61,331 bases of DNA from an uncultured Opitutia bacterium (GCA_903881475.1 CAIRTK010000024.1:1-61331), one strand, 5' to 3'. Positions 18,302-28,001 are shown, counted from the first letter of the stretch. Translations and numbers: made by a program. Notes: generated by a model not told the origin, from the letters alone.

Positions 18302-18958
18302 TCAGGCCAGGGCGGAAATCTCGGCGGCGAACTGGCCGCGATCGGCGGCGCGATAGAACGAGGTACCGGCGACAAACGTATCCGCACCCTCGGCCCGGCA
18401 TTCGGCGGCGGTGGCCAAATCGATGCCGCCGTCCACTTCCAGGCGGAAGTTCAGGCTGAGTTCGCGCCGGCGGTCGGAGATCCGGCGCAATTTCGGCATC
18501 ACGTCGCGCCGGAATGCCTGGCCGCCGAACCCGGGCTGGACCGTCATCACGAGGACCAAGTCAACGTGCGCCAGCACCGGCTCGATGACTTCGGCCGGCG
18601 TGCCGGGATTGAGGACGATGCCGCACCCGCAGCCCAGCGCCCGGATCCGGGCGAGCGTGCCGAGATGGTCATAGGCCGGCTCGATGTGGATGCTGATATG
18701 ATTGGAGCCGGCTTGGGCGAAGGCCTCGATGTAGCGTTGCGGCTCGTCGAGCATCAGGTGGGTGTCGAAGAAGAGTTTCGACCCCGGGCGGATCGCCGCG
18801 ACGGTCTGCGGGCCGAATGATAGGTTCGGGACGAAGTGTCCGTCCATGATATCGAGGTGGATCCAGTGCAGGCCGAGTTCCTCCACCTGGCGGACGCTCG
18901 CGCCGAGGCGGGCATGGTCGCCCGCCAGCAGTGAGGGGGACAGGATCGGGGCGTGCAT
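18302..18958 (-). CDS. rpe: Ribulose-phosphate 3-epimerase
   Basis: 218 residues from ATG at 18958; the open frame beyond it overlaps the lptE-like gene. It is a TIM barrel with the family motifs ILSPSLLAGDH, HLDIMDGHFVPNLSFGP (metal and catalytic Asp), VMTVQPGFGGQ and VDGGI. It interconverts ribulose-5-phosphate and xylulose-5-phosphate. It is downstream of the lptE-like lipoprotein gene with a 5-bp gap, so it is probably co-transcribed although functionally unrelated. Confidence 0.95.
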   Translation of the reverse strand: MHAPILSPSLLAGDHARLGASVRQVEELGLHWIHLDIMDGHFVPNLSFGPQTVAAIRPGSKLFFDTHLMLDEPQRYIEAFAQAGSNHISIHIEPAYDHLGTLARIRALGCGCGIVLNPGTPAEVIEPVLAHVDLVLVMTVQPGFGGQAFRRDVMPKLRRISDRRRELSLNFRLEVDGGIDLATAAECRAEGADTFVAGTSFYRAADRGQFAAEISALA

Positions 18959-18963
18959 AGCGT

Positions 18964-19476
18964 TCACCAGACGTCGAGCACCGTGTGCGTGATTTTCTGA
19001 GCCAACGCCTCGGCGAGCAGGGGCAGGGTCTGGTACTCGGACTGGAGCTGGCCGCTGTCGGTGTAGGCATCGCGGCTGACACTGACCTTGCGGGCGCTGA
19101 ACAGCTCCTTGCCCGTATGGTTGTCGCGGAGAGTGCATTCGGTGCCGAGGGTCAGGGCGAATTTCCGCGCCAAGCCCGTGTCATCTTCGCGCGCGGCGCT
19201 GACATCGCGATGGTAGTCGCGGATGACCACGCGGAGCGTGGCGTCGGCCGCCTCCGCGGAATTCACCAGCGCCACGCGTCCATCGGTGATGAACGCCTGG
19301 CGGAGCTGCGTGCTGACAATGGCCTGGGCCTGGGGCAGCAGGGTCTTGTTGGCGACGGGCTCGACGTAGAGCGTGGCGAAGCCCGGCTTGGCGTCCGTGC
19401 CGAGCTGGTAGTGGGCGCAGCCGGTGAGGCAGAGCACGGCGGACAAAAGACAGAGAGCCGGAAGCCGTAGGGTCAT
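18964..19476 (-). CDS. lptE: LptE-like LPS-assembly lipoprotein
   Basis: 170 residues. The N-terminus is a lipoprotein signal with the lipobox LTGC, so Cys20 is the lipidated residue. The start of the mature protein (AHYQLGTDAKPGFATLYVEP) and the central YHRDVS...LTLGTECTLRD pattern fit the LptE/RlpB family. That protein plugs the LptD barrel and helps insert lipopolysaccharide into the outer membrane. It sits between a BamD-like gene and rpe. Sequence conservation in this family is low, so the assignment is moderate. Confidence 0.75.
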   Translation of the reverse strand: MTLRLPALCLLSAVLCLTGCAHYQLGTDAKPGFATLYVEPVANKTLLPQAQAIVSTQLRQAFITDGRVALVNSAEAADATLRVVIRDYHRDVSAAREDDTGLARKFALTLGTECTLRDNHTGKELFSARKVSVSRDAYTDSGQLQSEYQTLPLLAEALAQKITHTVLDVW

Positions 19477-19539
19477 GCGAGGAAAGGGAGCAATCGGCCC
19501 TTCGTCCGAAATGACAAACCAAAACCCGGCGGACCGCGC

Positions 19540-20580
19540 TCAGAACAGCCAGAAGCGTTTTTTGCGCGGCGGGGCCTCGACGGGTTTGTTCGAGGCCTTG
19601 GCCTCGACCGTGGCGAGCATCACCTTGGCGCGCTTGGCGACTTCCGAGTCGGGATAGGCGGTGATGGCCTCGTTGTAGAAAACCTTCGCCGCGACATAAT
19701 TGTCCCGCTTGTAGAAATAGAAATCGCCGATCTTGAATTTGCTCTCCGCGAGCAGTTTTTTCATCGTGTCGACCCCCTTCGCCGCCTCGCCGATCTTGAT
19801 GTCGTTGGGGTAGAGAATCATGAAATCCTCGTAATAGGTGATGGCTTCTAGGGTGGAGGCCTGGTCGTAGGAAGGGCCTTGGACCAGCGAGGCGTTGGCC
19901 TTCGCGATCTGCAGGTACGCCTCGGGCGTGAGCAGGCTCTGGGGATAGGAGTTGATCATGCGGTCGAGCGCATTGATGGCGTCCTCGGTGTCCTTGAGCA
20001 TCAGGTGGCCGCGGGCGATGGTCATCAGCGCAAGCGGGGCGTAATCCCCGTAAGGCGCGTCAATCAGGACCACCTCGAGAAACTCGATGCCGCGGCTCCG
20101 GGCGGTGAAACCAGGAATGACGCCCCACAGGCGGGGGCGCCCGCCATCCACCAGGATGGAGGCGATGCGGTAGAGCTGGCCGATGATTTCGTTGAAGCGC
20201 TTGGTGTTTGGATAACGGCCGACGACCTGCTGGAACGCATCAAAGGCGTCGATGTACTGCTTCCGGGCGAGGCGCAGTTTCCCGACCCGGTACAGGGCCT
20301 CGGGCGCGTACACCGAGTTGGGATATTTCTTGGCGACCTTCTGGTAGCTGCTGATCGCGGAATGGATGCTGCCATTTTCCTCGGCGGTCCGGGCCTTGTT
20401 CATCAGCTCCACGGCATTCCGGCTCTCGGTTCCGGTGATCCCGGCGAGGGCTCCGCCCTCGATGCGCCAGCCCGTCTGGGGGTTCCACACCAGCTCAGCC
20501 GCCAATCGGCCCGGCAGGCAGCAAAGGACGGTCGCGAGAAGGGGCCCAACGGGCAGGCGACGGAGCAGGGAAGGAAACAT
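19540..20580 (-). CDS. BamD-like tetratricopeptide protein of outer-membrane assembly
   Basis: 346 residues. A signal peptide (about 1-28) is followed by several TPR units, for example AISSYQKVAKKYPNSVYAPE, AFDAFQQVVGRYPNTKRF and AITYYEDFMILYPNDIKIGE, each ending in the YPNS/YPN pattern of BamD. The C-terminus is basic (KKRFWLF). No clean lipobox is visible, although two Cys residues occur at 19-20, so membrane anchoring is unclear. It is longer than E. coli BamD (about 245 residues). Location beside lptE supports an envelope role. Confidence 0.75.
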   Translation of the reverse strand: MFPSLLRRLPVGPLLATVLCCLPGRLAAELVWNPQTGWRIEGGALAGITGTESRNAVELMNKARTAEENGSIHSAISSYQKVAKKYPNSVYAPEALYRVGKLRLARKQYIDAFDAFQQVVGRYPNTKRFNEIIGQLYRIASILVDGGRPRLWGVIPGFTARSRGIEFLEVVLIDAPYGDYAPLALMTIARGHLMLKDTEDAINALDRMINSYPQSLLTPEAYLQIAKANASLVQGPSYDQASTLEAITYYEDFMILYPNDIKIGEAAKGVDTMKKLLAESKFKIGDFYFYKRDNYVAAKVFYNEAITAYPDSEVAKRAKVMLATVEAKASNKPVEAPPRKKRFWLF

Positions 20581-20591
20581 GATAAGGGAAA

Positions 20592-21584
20592 TTACCAGCG
20601 AATCAGCGCAGACCCGTAGGTCAAGCCCGCCCCAAATGCGACCAAGAGGGTGAGGTCCCCGGACTTGATGCGGCCGGCGCGGCGAGCCTCGTCGAGGGCG
20701 ATGGGGATGGAGGCGGAGGACGTGTTCCCGTAGCGGCTCACATTGACATAAAAGCGGTCCATCGGGAGCTCAAGGTACTGGGAGATGGCCTCGATGATGC
20801 GGAGGTTGGCCTGGTGGGGAATCACGAGCCCAATCTGATCAGCACGCAAATGATGTTGTTCCAATATATCCCGCGCGGCCTCCTCCATGGCGCGGACGGC
20901 GATCTTGAACACTTCCTTGCCTTTCATCTTCAGAAAATGCTCGCCGGCGGCGAGCGACTCGATCGTGGCCGGGGCCGAACTGCCGCCGCGGGGAATGCAG
21001 AGCAGGTCGGCGCTGTCACCGTAGGCGCCGAGCCGGGTGCCGATCAGGCCGATGCCGGGCTGGTCGCTGAGGCCGACCACGGCGGCGCCGGCGCCGTCGC
21101 CGAACAGGACGCAGGTGGTCCGGTCCTTCCAGTCAACGATGGAGGAGAGTTTTTCCACGCCGATCACGAGCGCCCGGCGGTAGCGACCGGAGCCGAGCAT
21201 GGCGCAGGCAGTGTCGAGGGCGTAGACGAAGCCGGAGCAGGCGGCATTCAGGTCAAAGCAGGCGGCGTGGGTCGGCACGCCCAGCTTGTGCTGGATAGTG
21301 CACGAGACGGCGGGCACGGTCTGGTCGGGCGTAACCGTGGCGACGATGAGGAGGTCAATGTCGGCGGCAGTCAGCTTGGCGTCGGCCAGGGCGGACTTGG
21401 CGGCGGCAACGGCCATGTCGGACGTGGCCTCGCCGGGCGCGGCGATGTGGCGCTCGCGAATGCCGCTGCGGGAGAAAATCCACTCGTCGGAGGTGTCGAC
21501 CATCGTGGCGAGGTCGGCATTGGTGAGGATCCGGGCCGGGGCGTAGGAACCGGTGCCGAGGATGACGGTGGAGGCGGTGGCCAT
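20592..21584 (-). CDS. fabH: 3-oxoacyl-ACP synthase III
   Basis: 330 residues from ATG at 21584. The catalytic triad is Cys116 ([11 protein letters not shown]), His257 ([10 protein letters not shown]) and Asn287 ([10 protein letters not shown]). It starts fatty-acid synthesis by condensing acetyl-CoA with malonyl-ACP. It belongs to the rpmF-plsX-fabH cluster common in bacteria: plsX ends 32 bp upstream. The BamD-like gene follows 11 bp downstream, so lipid and envelope-assembly genes may share a transcript. Confidence 0.95.
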   Translation of the reverse strand: MATASTVILGTGSYAPARILTNADLATMVDTSDEWIFSRSGIRERHIAAPGEATSDMAVAAAKSALADAKLTAADIDLLIVATVTPDQTVPAVSCTIQHKLGVPTHAACFDLNAACSGFVYALDTACAMLGSGRYRRALVIGVEKLSSIVDWKDRTTCVLFGDGAGAAVVGLSDQPGIGLIGTRLGAYGDSADLLCIPRGGSSAPATIESLAAGEHFLKMKGKEVFKIAVRAMEEAARDILEQHHLRADQIGLVIPHQANLRIIEAISQYLELPMDRFYVNVSRYGNTSSASIPIALDEARRAGRIKSGDLTLLVAFGAGLTYGSALIRW

Positions 21585-21616
21585 GAAAGGGATGGGGTGG
21601 AGGTGGGGAGCGCGGC

Positions 21617-22675
21617 TCAGACGCCGGCGGGATCGCGCAGGCATTCGTTGGCGCGGGCAATGTCGGCCTCGATGCGATGGTTCATGTCCGACTTGATGAT
21701 CTGGCTGGCGGCATGGATGGCGCTCTTGATGGCATGGCGGTTGGAGGAGCCATGGGCCTTGAGGATGTTGCCCTTCAGGCCGAGCAGGGGGGCGCCGCCG
21801 TAGCGCTCGGGGTTGATACGCTCCTTGAGGGCGCTGAAGGCGGACTTGGCCAGAAGGGCGCCGGTGGCGCGCATGGGATTGGCCTGCAGTTCCTCGCGCA
21901 GCATGCTGGAGAAGAAGCGCACTAGCGACTCCCAGCTCTTCAGCATGATGTTGCCGACAAAGCCGTCGCAGACGACGACGTCCACATGGTCGGCAAACAC
22001 CTGGAACCCCTCGATCGGGCCGGCGTAATTGACGATGTCGCCGGTCCGGCGGAGCAGGTCGTTGGTCTCGGTGATGAGCGCGTTGCCCTTGCCGTCCTCG
22101 GTGCCGATGGTCATGAGGCCGACGCGCGGTGAGGCGATGCCCAGCACGGCCCGGCAGTAATGGCTGCCAAGGATGGCGTTGTGCACGAGGTGCTCCGGCT
22201 TGGCCTCGGGATTGGCGCCGGCGTCAATGAGGACGAAATGACCGTTTTCCCGCGGGACGACGGCGGCGAGCGCGGGGCGGGCGACGCCCTCCATGGTCCG
22301 CAAGCGGAGGGTGCCGCACGCCATGAGCGCGCCGGTATTGCCGCAGCTGACCACGACGCTGGCATGGCCTTCCTTGACTAGCTCGATGGCGCGGACCATC
22401 GAGGAATCCTTCTTCCGCTTGAGCGCCATCAGCGGCTTGTCGTCCATGGTCACGACCTCCGAGGCATGATGGATGATCACATGATGGCGGCGGCTGATGC
22501 CGGCCTCATGAAGGAGGGGACGGAGCACGGCCTCATCCCCAACCAAGGTCACGGGATTGAGAGCCGGATACTGGCGCAAGGCGAGCTTGACGGCCTCGAC
22601 GACCTCGGCGGGGCCCATGTCGCCCCCCATGGCATCGATTGCAATGCGCCCGGTATCGCCGGAAGAAGTGCCCAT
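21617..22675 (-). CDS. plsX: Phosphate acyltransferase
   Basis: 352 residues. The opening [13 protein letters not shown] is the PlsX hallmark, with later motifs [29 protein letters not shown] and [15 protein letters not shown]. PlsX makes acyl-phosphate from acyl-ACP for PlsY in phosphatidic acid synthesis. It lies between rpmF (33-bp gap) and fabH. Confidence 0.97.
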   Translation of the reverse strand: MGTSSGDTGRIAIDAMGGDMGPAEVVEAVKLALRQYPALNPVTLVGDEAVLRPLLHEAGISRRHHVIIHHASEVVTMDDKPLMALKRKKDSSMVRAIELVKEGHASVVVSCGNTGALMACGTLRLRTMEGVARPALAAVVPRENGHFVLIDAGANPEAKPEHLVHNAILGSHYCRAVLGIASPRVGLMTIGTEDGKGNALITETNDLLRRTGDIVNYAGPIEGFQVFADHVDVVVCDGFVGNIMLKSWESLVRFFSSMLREELQANPMRATGALLAKSAFSALKERINPERYGGAPLLGLKGNILKAHGSSNRHAIKSAIHAASQIIKSDMNHRIEADIARANECLRDPAGV

Positions 22676-22708
22676 CGCGAGGATGGCGGGGGAGGGAAAC
22701 GGCGAGGA

Positions 22709-22888
22709 TTAAACCTCGACGTTAAGGATCTGACGGCCCCGATACATGCCGTTCTTGGGGTTCACCCGGTGGGGGCGAAAGGCGCTGCCATCCGTGGGAT
22801 CCTTGGCGAATTCAGGAGCCTTAAAGGCGTTGGCGGCGCGGCGGTTGGCGCTGCGGCGTTTGGATTGTTTGCGTTTCGGATTGGCCAT
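22709..22888 (-). CDS. rpmF: 50S ribosomal protein L32
   Basis: 59 residues beginning MANPKRKQSKRRSANRRAAN, the typical L32 opening. There are no Cys residues, so it is a zinc-free form. The C-terminus GMYRGRQILNVEV matches L32 of this phylum as I know it. It leads the rpmF-plsX-fabH operon, a conserved arrangement that couples ribosome and lipid synthesis. The longer open frame upstream is antisense to uppP and not used. Confidence 0.93.
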   Translation of the reverse strand: MANPKRKQSKRRSANRRAANAFKAPEFAKDPTDGSAFRPHRVNPKNGMYRGRQILNVEV

Positions 22889-23095
22889 GGGAGGAAGGAG
22901 TGGAGGAGTGGGAGGGACGGATGGAAAACGCCCCGGCGTCGTGTGTAAGGTGGCCGAGTAAAGGGCGGCGACAAAGCGGGTCAAGCGCGATAACCGGGAC
23001 AAAATCGGCCCGGAAATCCGGTGGGAGCGCAGCGCGCGCTGGACGGCGGCGGAAAGGCCGTCAAATCTCGACCCGCCGTCCATCCGGCACCCCCT

Positions 23096-23953
23096 ATGTC
23101 GCCTACCTTTCTTCAGATCATCGTGCTGGGGCTTATCCAGGGGGCGGCCGAGCTGCTGCCGGTCTCGAGCTCGGCCCACGTCATCGTGGCGGAGAAGATG
23201 ATGGGCCTGGATCCTTCCCATCCCGAGATGACGTTCCTGCTGGTGATGCTGCATACGGGCACGATGTTCGCGGTCATCGCGTATTTCTGGCGGGCGTGGC
23301 GGGAGAATTTTTTTGGCAGCGTGCCGCGACTGAGGGAGGCCATCAGGCAGGTGGCCGTGGCCACAGTCTGCACCCTGGCGGTCGGGGGCATCCTGAAGCT
23401 GCTGATCGAGAAAATCATCCTCGGCGGGGGCAAGGCGGAGTTCGAGCAGCTGTTTTCCTCGCTGCCGCTGATCGCCGGGGCGCTGGCGGCGGCGGGCGCC
23501 CTCATCCTCATCGCGGCGGCCCGGGCTCCCCGCGATACTGGCCGCAATGACCTTACCCTGCGCGATTCCGCCTGGATCGGCGCCGTCCAGGCGAGCATCG
23601 TCATCCGCGGCTTCACCCGCTCGGGCACGACCATTTCGACGGCGCTGCTCAGGGGAGTGGGAAGGCGGCGGGCCGAGGAGTTCAGTTTTGCGCTCGGCGT
23701 GGTCATCACGCCGCCGGCCATCGCCCTCGAGGCGTGGCGTCTCTTCAAATCCCACGGGGGGACCGCCGGTCCGGCCCACCTCGGACAGATGCTGCTGCCG
23801 GGCCTGGTGGGCATGGTCGCGAGTTTTCTCGCGGGACTGCTGGCCCTCCGCTGGCTCTCGCGCTGGCTGGAGGCCGGTCGCTGGCAGTATTTCGGCTATT
23901 ATTGCCTCGGGGCGGCCGCGGTCGTCGCCGTGCTGGCGCGGCGCGGATTCTGA
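23096..23953 (+). CDS. uppP: Undecaprenyl-diphosphatase (BacA/UppP family), divergent
   Basis: 285 residues from ATG at 23096, with about eight hydrophobic helices. The first catalytic region is intact: QGAAELLPVSSSAH with Gln15, Glu19 and His28. The second is altered: RGFTRSGTT at 171-179 where the family usually has PGVSRSGAT, so the Pro is replaced by Arg and the first Ser by Thr, while the catalytic Arg-Ser pair is kept. It recycles the lipid carrier of peptidoglycan synthesis, which fits glmM two genes downstream. Confidence 0.85.
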   Translation: MSPTFLQIIVLGLIQGAAELLPVSSSAHVIVAEKMMGLDPSHPEMTFLLVMLHTGTMFAVIAYFWRAWRENFFGSVPRLREAIRQVAVATVCTLAVGGILKLLIEKIILGGGKAEFEQLFSSLPLIAGALAAAGALILIAAARAPRDTGRNDLTLRDSAWIGAVQASIVIRGFTRSGTTISTALLRGVGRRRAEEFSFALGVVITPPAIALEAWRLFKSHGGTAGPAHLGQMLLPGLVGMVASFLAGLLALRWLSRWLEAGRWQYFGYYCLGAAAVVAVLARRGF

Positions 23954-24029
23954 TCCGCCGGCGCGGCCGGCGCCCGTCCGCATTTGTAATTGCAGGCCGA
24001 CGCGCGGTCGGCTCTTTCAGGCTTCGCGC

Positions 24030-25076
24030 ATGACCGAACTCGCCGCGCTTACGCCCCATCTCACCGCCGGAAGGAACCTCACCTCCGCCGAGGTAGCAAC
24101 CGTGGCCGCCGAGCTCGCCTCGAGCGGGATTGCGGAGGAGGCCAAGGCGGCGTTTCTGACGGCCCTGTCCGGTAAGGGCGAGACCGCGGAGGAGCTGGCC
24201 GCGTTTGCCGCGGCCTACCGCGGAATGGCGCTGAATCCCGGGGTGGAGGCCTGGGCGGGCCGTGCGATCGATGTGGTGGGCACGGGTGGCGACCACGCGG
24301 GGGGCTTCAACATTTCCAGCCTGGTCACGCTCGTGCTCGCAAGCGCGGGGGTGGTCGTGATGAAGCACGGCAACCGCGGGATCACCTCGAAGTGCGGCAG
24401 CGCCGACCTGCTGGCGGCCCTGGGGGTCCAGCTGGAGGCGCCGCCGGAAAAAATCCGCCGCGCGCTCGATGAACTCGGTTTCGCGTTCTTTTTCGCCCCG
24501 GCGTGGCATCCGGCCTTCAAGGCCATCGCGCCCACCCGCAAGGCGCTCGCCGCCCGCGGTCAGCGCACGATCTTCAACATCCTCGGCCCGCTCATCAATC
24601 CCGGCCGGCCCGCCCACGCCCTGATCGGGACGGCCACGCCTGCCTTGGTGGAAAAGATCGCCACGGCGCTCAACGCACTGGGGCTGGAGGCGGGGCTGGT
24701 GGCCCATGGAGTCATCGCGGAGGGCCGCGGGATCGACGAGCTGACGACCGCCACGGTCAATCGCGTGCGCGGCGCCGGCCGGCTGCGGGACTTTTCCGCC
24801 GAATGGAAGGCGGGGGACTTCGGGCTTGGCGAGGCACCGTTCACCGAGTTGCTGGGCGGCAATCTCGAGGAGAACCTGGCGCTCACAGACGCAGTGCTGG
24901 CGGGGCGCGGCCCGGCGGGCCTCGTTGACACGATCGTGCTCAACGCCGCGACGGGACTCTGGATCACCGGCCGGGTTGCCTCCGTGCGCGACGGCCTGAC
25001 GCCCGCGCGGGAACTGCTGCTGGGTGGCGCCGTGGCGAGGAAAATCGCGGCGACACGGGAGTTCTACCGCCCATGA
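24030..25076 (+). CDS. trpD: Anthranilate phosphoribosyltransferase
   Basis: 348 residues from ATG at 24030. Motifs are VVGTGGDHAGGFNISS (PRPP binding), MKHGNRGITSKCGSADLLAALG and FAPAWHPAFKAIAPTRKALA. It transfers the phosphoribosyl group to anthranilate in tryptophan synthesis. No other trp gene is near: it is sandwiched between uppP and glmM and overlaps glmM by 4 bp, so it is detached from a trp operon. Confidence 0.93.
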   Translation: MTELAALTPHLTAGRNLTSAEVATVAAELASSGIAEEAKAAFLTALSGKGETAEELAAFAAAYRGMALNPGVEAWAGRAIDVVGTGGDHAGGFNISSLVTLVLASAGVVVMKHGNRGITSKCGSADLLAALGVQLEAPPEKIRRALDELGFAFFFAPAWHPAFKAIAPTRKALAARGQRTIFNILGPLINPGRPAHALIGTATPALVEKIATALNALGLEAGLVAHGVIAEGRGIDELTTATVNRVRGAGRLRDFSAEWKAGDFGLGEAPFTELLGGNLEENLALTDAVLAGRGPAGLVDTIVLNAATGLWITGRVASVRDGLTPARELLLGGAVARKIAATREFYRP

Positions 25077-26401
25077 CCCGCCGCTATTTTGGCACCGATG
25101 GCGTGCGCGGGCCCTATGGGGGGCCGTTGATCAACGAGGCGTTTGCGGAGCGGCTGGGGTTCGCGGCTGCGGCGTGGCTGGCGAAAAAGGGCCGGGTGCT
25201 GATCGGCCGGGATACCCGTGCTTCAGGCGTCTCCCTTGAAGCCGCCGTGGCGCGCGGCCTGCGGGCCGGCGGGGCGGAGCCGATTTCACTCGGCGTCGCG
25301 CCCACGCCGGCCGTGGCCCGGGCAGTGCGGACCGAGGGCGCCGTGCTGGGGGTCGTGATCACGGCCTCGCATAATCCGGCGGCGGACAACGGCATCAAGT
25401 TTTTCGGCGCAGGCGGGGTGAAGCTGACCGACGCCGAGGAGTTTCGGATCGAAGAACTGTTGCCGCCGGCGGTGAGACCGGCGCCGGGCCCCGCTGGCCT
25501 GCCGGTCATGGATGCGTGTGCGGGGTATGTCACGGCCGCAGCCAGACTCCTGCCGGCGCAGGCGCTCCGCGGCTGGCGGATCGTGCTCGACACCGCCAAC
25601 GGCGCGACGTCCGCGACCAGCCCGGCGGTTTTCCGGGAACTGGGGGCCGAGGTGATCGGACTGGGTGACCAGCCCGATGGACGGAATATCAATGCCGGAG
25701 TGGGCAGCGAGCATCCGGGCCAGCTGGCCGCCCGGGTGCGGGCGAGCGGGGCCCGGCTCGGGGTGGCGCACGATGGCGATGGCGACCGCTGCGTGGTGTG
25801 CGACGAGCGCGGCGTCGTGCTGGATGGGGACGAAGTTCTCACGCTGCTGGCAACGCATGCGCTCGCGCACCATGCGCTGGCAAACCGCACGCTCGTGGCG
25901 ACCGTCCAAAGCAATCTCGGCGTCGATGCCGCTGTGGTCGCCGCGGGTGGCCGGGTGGTCCGGACTTCGGTTGGCGACCGGTATGTCATCGAAGGCATGG
26001 CGAAGGAGCGGGCCACGCTGGGCGGCGAGTCGAGCGGCCATATCATCTACTCTGCAATCTCCCCGACCGGCGATGGACTGGTGGCGGCCCTGAAGGTGAT
26101 CGAGGTCATGCGGGAGACGGGGAAGCCTTTATCGGATTTAAGGCGGGTCCTGGTGAAGTTCCCCCAACTGACATCTGCCCTGACCGTGGCGGAGAAAAAA
26201 CCGCTCGAGTCACTGCCGGCCCTGGGCGCGGTGATTCGCGTGCTGGAGAAGGAACTCGGGACCCAGGGCCGCGTATTGGTGCGCTATTCCGGGACGGAGC
26301 TGAAGCTGCGGCTATTGATCGAGGGTCCGAATGATGGCGTGGTGCGCGACGGCCTCGCGCGGTTGGAAGCGGCGGCCCGGATGGAACTGCCGGTGAACTA
26401 A
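25073..26401 (+). CDS. glmM: Phosphoglucosamine mutase
   Basis: 442 residues. The opening RRYFGTDGVRG, the phosphoserine loop VVITASHNPAADNG (Ser99) and the Mg-binding AHDGDGDRC identify the family. The C-terminal RVLVRYSGTELKLRLLIEG is the phosphate-binding loop. It converts glucosamine-6-phosphate to glucosamine-1-phosphate for UDP-GlcNAc. It is translationally coupled to trpD by an ATGA overlap. Confidence 0.95.
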   Translation: MTRRYFGTDGVRGPYGGPLINEAFAERLGFAAAAWLAKKGRVLIGRDTRASGVSLEAAVARGLRAGGAEPISLGVAPTPAVARAVRTEGAVLGVVITASHNPAADNGIKFFGAGGVKLTDAEEFRIEELLPPAVRPAPGPAGLPVMDACAGYVTAAARLLPAQALRGWRIVLDTANGATSATSPAVFRELGAEVIGLGDQPDGRNINAGVGSEHPGQLAARVRASGARLGVAHDGDGDRCVVCDERGVVLDGDEVLTLLATHALAHHALANRTLVATVQSNLGVDAAVVAAGGRVVRTSVGDRYVIEGMAKERATLGGESSGHIIYSAISPTGDGLVAALKVIEVMRETGKPLSDLRRVLVKFPQLTSALTVAEKKPLESLPALGAVIRVLEKELGTQGRVLVRYSGTELKLRLLIEGPNDGVVRDGLARLEAAARMELPVN

Positions 26402-26472
26402 TTTTCGCAGGGAAGTGGCGGAAGTGGACTCCGGCGTTGACCCGGGTGAAGGGGCGAACCTGCTCGTGGATT

Positions 26473-27096
26473 GTGGCCGAAATAACTGTCGCCTCGTTGG
26501 ACGCCCGGCAGCGGAAGCTGATGGAGAATGCGCGGATCGCGCTGGAACGCGGGCAGCTCGACTATGCGCTTGATGCGACGGGCGAGATCCTGCTGGCCGC
26601 TCCGGCCTGTGTGGCGGTGCGCCGGCTGCAACGTGAGGCGCAGTTGAAACGGTTCAAGACGCGGGGCGGGCTGATGGCCCGGGCCGCGGTTTGGATGGCC
26701 GCGGCGTCCCTGCGAGCATGCGCTGACCCGAAGCGCGCCGGGCGGACCCTGGCGGCTGCGGAAAAATTACTCAGGCGGGATCCGACGAGCGTGGCGCTGC
26801 TCACGCTCCTGGCCGAATCGGCGCTGCACCTGGGCAGGCCGGAGACGGAGGCGTTTGCCCGCGAGGCGATAAGGGAGTTGCGACCCGCGGCCCGGGATAA
26901 CCTGATTGCGCTTGGTGAAGCCTGGCTCGCTGCGGGCCAGCCGACCAAGGCGCTTCACCTCGCGGAAGAAGTGCTGCGGGCGCATCCGGTGGATGGGCCC
27001 GCGCTGGAACTCCTGCGTCAGGCCTCGATCGCCCAAACCGTGACGGCGGGGAACTGGGATTCGGCGGGGACGTTTCGGGAGAAGCTGAGGAGTTGA
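26473..27096 (+). CDS. Tetratricopeptide-like protein, function unknown
   Basis: About 207 residues from GTG at 26473; a TTG at 26437 in the same frame is an alternative start. It is all-alpha, with TPR-like helices (MENARIALERGQLDYALDATGEILLAAP; TKALHLAEEVLRAHPVDGPALELL). No signal peptide or membrane helix. It follows glmM by about 70 bp in the same direction. Such short TPR proteins are usually adaptors; nothing in the sequence points to a partner. Confidence 0.65.
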   Translation: MAEITVASLDARQRKLMENARIALERGQLDYALDATGEILLAAPACVAVRRLQREAQLKRFKTRGGLMARAAVWMAAASLRACADPKRAGRTLAAAEKLLRRDPTSVALLTLLAESALHLGRPETEAFAREAIRELRPAARDNLIALGEAWLAAGQPTKALHLAEEVLRAHPVDGPALELLRQASIAQTVTAGNWDSAGTFREKLRS

Positions 27097-27137
27097 ACGG
27101 CAATGACGGCTGCCACAGGCGACCTAATTGCTTCCGC

Positions 27138-27398
27138 TCAGGGAAATTTCCACCAAAGGGCGCCGGCCGCGAGGGCGGGAAGTCCGAAGATCACCAGAAA
27201 GACGGGCAGTTCATCCCTGAATCCATAGCCGGCGTGTTCCACGCCGAAGTACATATTCCAGGCCGCCACGGCGAACCATAGCGGCAGGAAAAATCTAACG
27301 CCGAGCGCCTTTGCGCCGGTTCCGCTGAGCCAGCGACCGGCCTGAAGGCAAAGTCCGAGCAGGAGGAATCCACCGAGGATGATAAGCAGGGTGCGCAT
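27138..27398 (-). CDS. Small membrane protein, function unknown
   Basis: 86 residues with three hydrophobic stretches (about 3-20, 33-55 and 63-83). The middle has WFAVAAWNMYFGVEHAGYGFRDELP, an aromatic-rich conserved-looking core. It is last in a leftward set after the GNAT gene, 68 bp away. I recognise it only as a conserved hypothetical integral membrane protein. Confidence 0.6.
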   Translation of the reverse strand: MRTLLIILGGFLLLGLCLQAGRWLSGTGAKALGVRFFLPLWFAVAAWNMYFGVEHAGYGFRDELPVFLVIFGLPALAAGALWWKFP

Positions 27399-27466
27399 GA
27401 CGGACGTGGGCGGGCAAAACGGCCGGGACTAACCGCGGGAGTGAAGGCAGTTCAGCCCAACGGGGC

Positions 27467-27988
27467 TCATGGCGCGATTTTTTTGTAGAAAAGCACCGTG
27501 GGGTGCAACCGGCCGTCAGGAGTGCAGGCGTAATCGGGAATCGCACCGGCCTCAGTCCAGCCCAGCTTGCGGTACAGCACTTCTGCGGGCTGGTCCGGTT
27601 CGGTATCGAGGTAAAGGAGGCTCCGCCCGACGGCCCGCGCCTCTGCCTCAACGGCTGACATCAGGACGCGACCGAGTCCGCGGCGGCGGGCCGCGGTGTG
27701 GACGAGGAGCTTTTGCACCTCGGCGCGATGCAGCCCGTTGGGCTTCAGGCAGAGCCCCAGCTGGATGCTGCCAACCACCTGGTCTCCCTCGCGGATCACG
27801 AGCAGCAGGCGCGAACCCCGGGCGACCTCACCGATCACATCGTGCCAGAAGTGCAGGGCGACGTCGGCGGGAAGCGGCCGGAGAAATCCGATCGAGGCGC
27901 CGCCGGCCACGACATCCTGGAGCAGGGTGACAAGCTGGGGGAGCAAGGCGCTGGCTTGGTCGGCGGTGAGTCGGGCGGGCACGGACAT
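27467..27988 (-). CDS. GNAT family N-acetyltransferase
   Basis: 173 residues. The acetyl-CoA-binding motif A is VQKLLVHTAARRRGLGRVLM, with the R-R-x-G-L-G pyrophosphate loop, followed by motif B (LLYLDTEPDQPAEVLYRKLGW). The N-terminal half is typical of small-molecule acetyltransferases. The substrate is unknown. It lies 13 bp after the EamA transporter gene and is probably co-transcribed with it. Confidence 0.85.
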   Translation of the reverse strand: MSVPARLTADQASALLPQLVTLLQDVVAGGASIGFLRPLPADVALHFWHDVIGEVARGSRLLLVIREGDQVVGSIQLGLCLKPNGLHRAEVQKLLVHTAARRRGLGRVLMSAVEAEARAVGRSLLYLDTEPDQPAEVLYRKLGWTEAGAIPDYACTPDGRLHPTVLFYKKIAP

Positions 27989-28001
27989 AGGGAAAGCGGC
28001 A

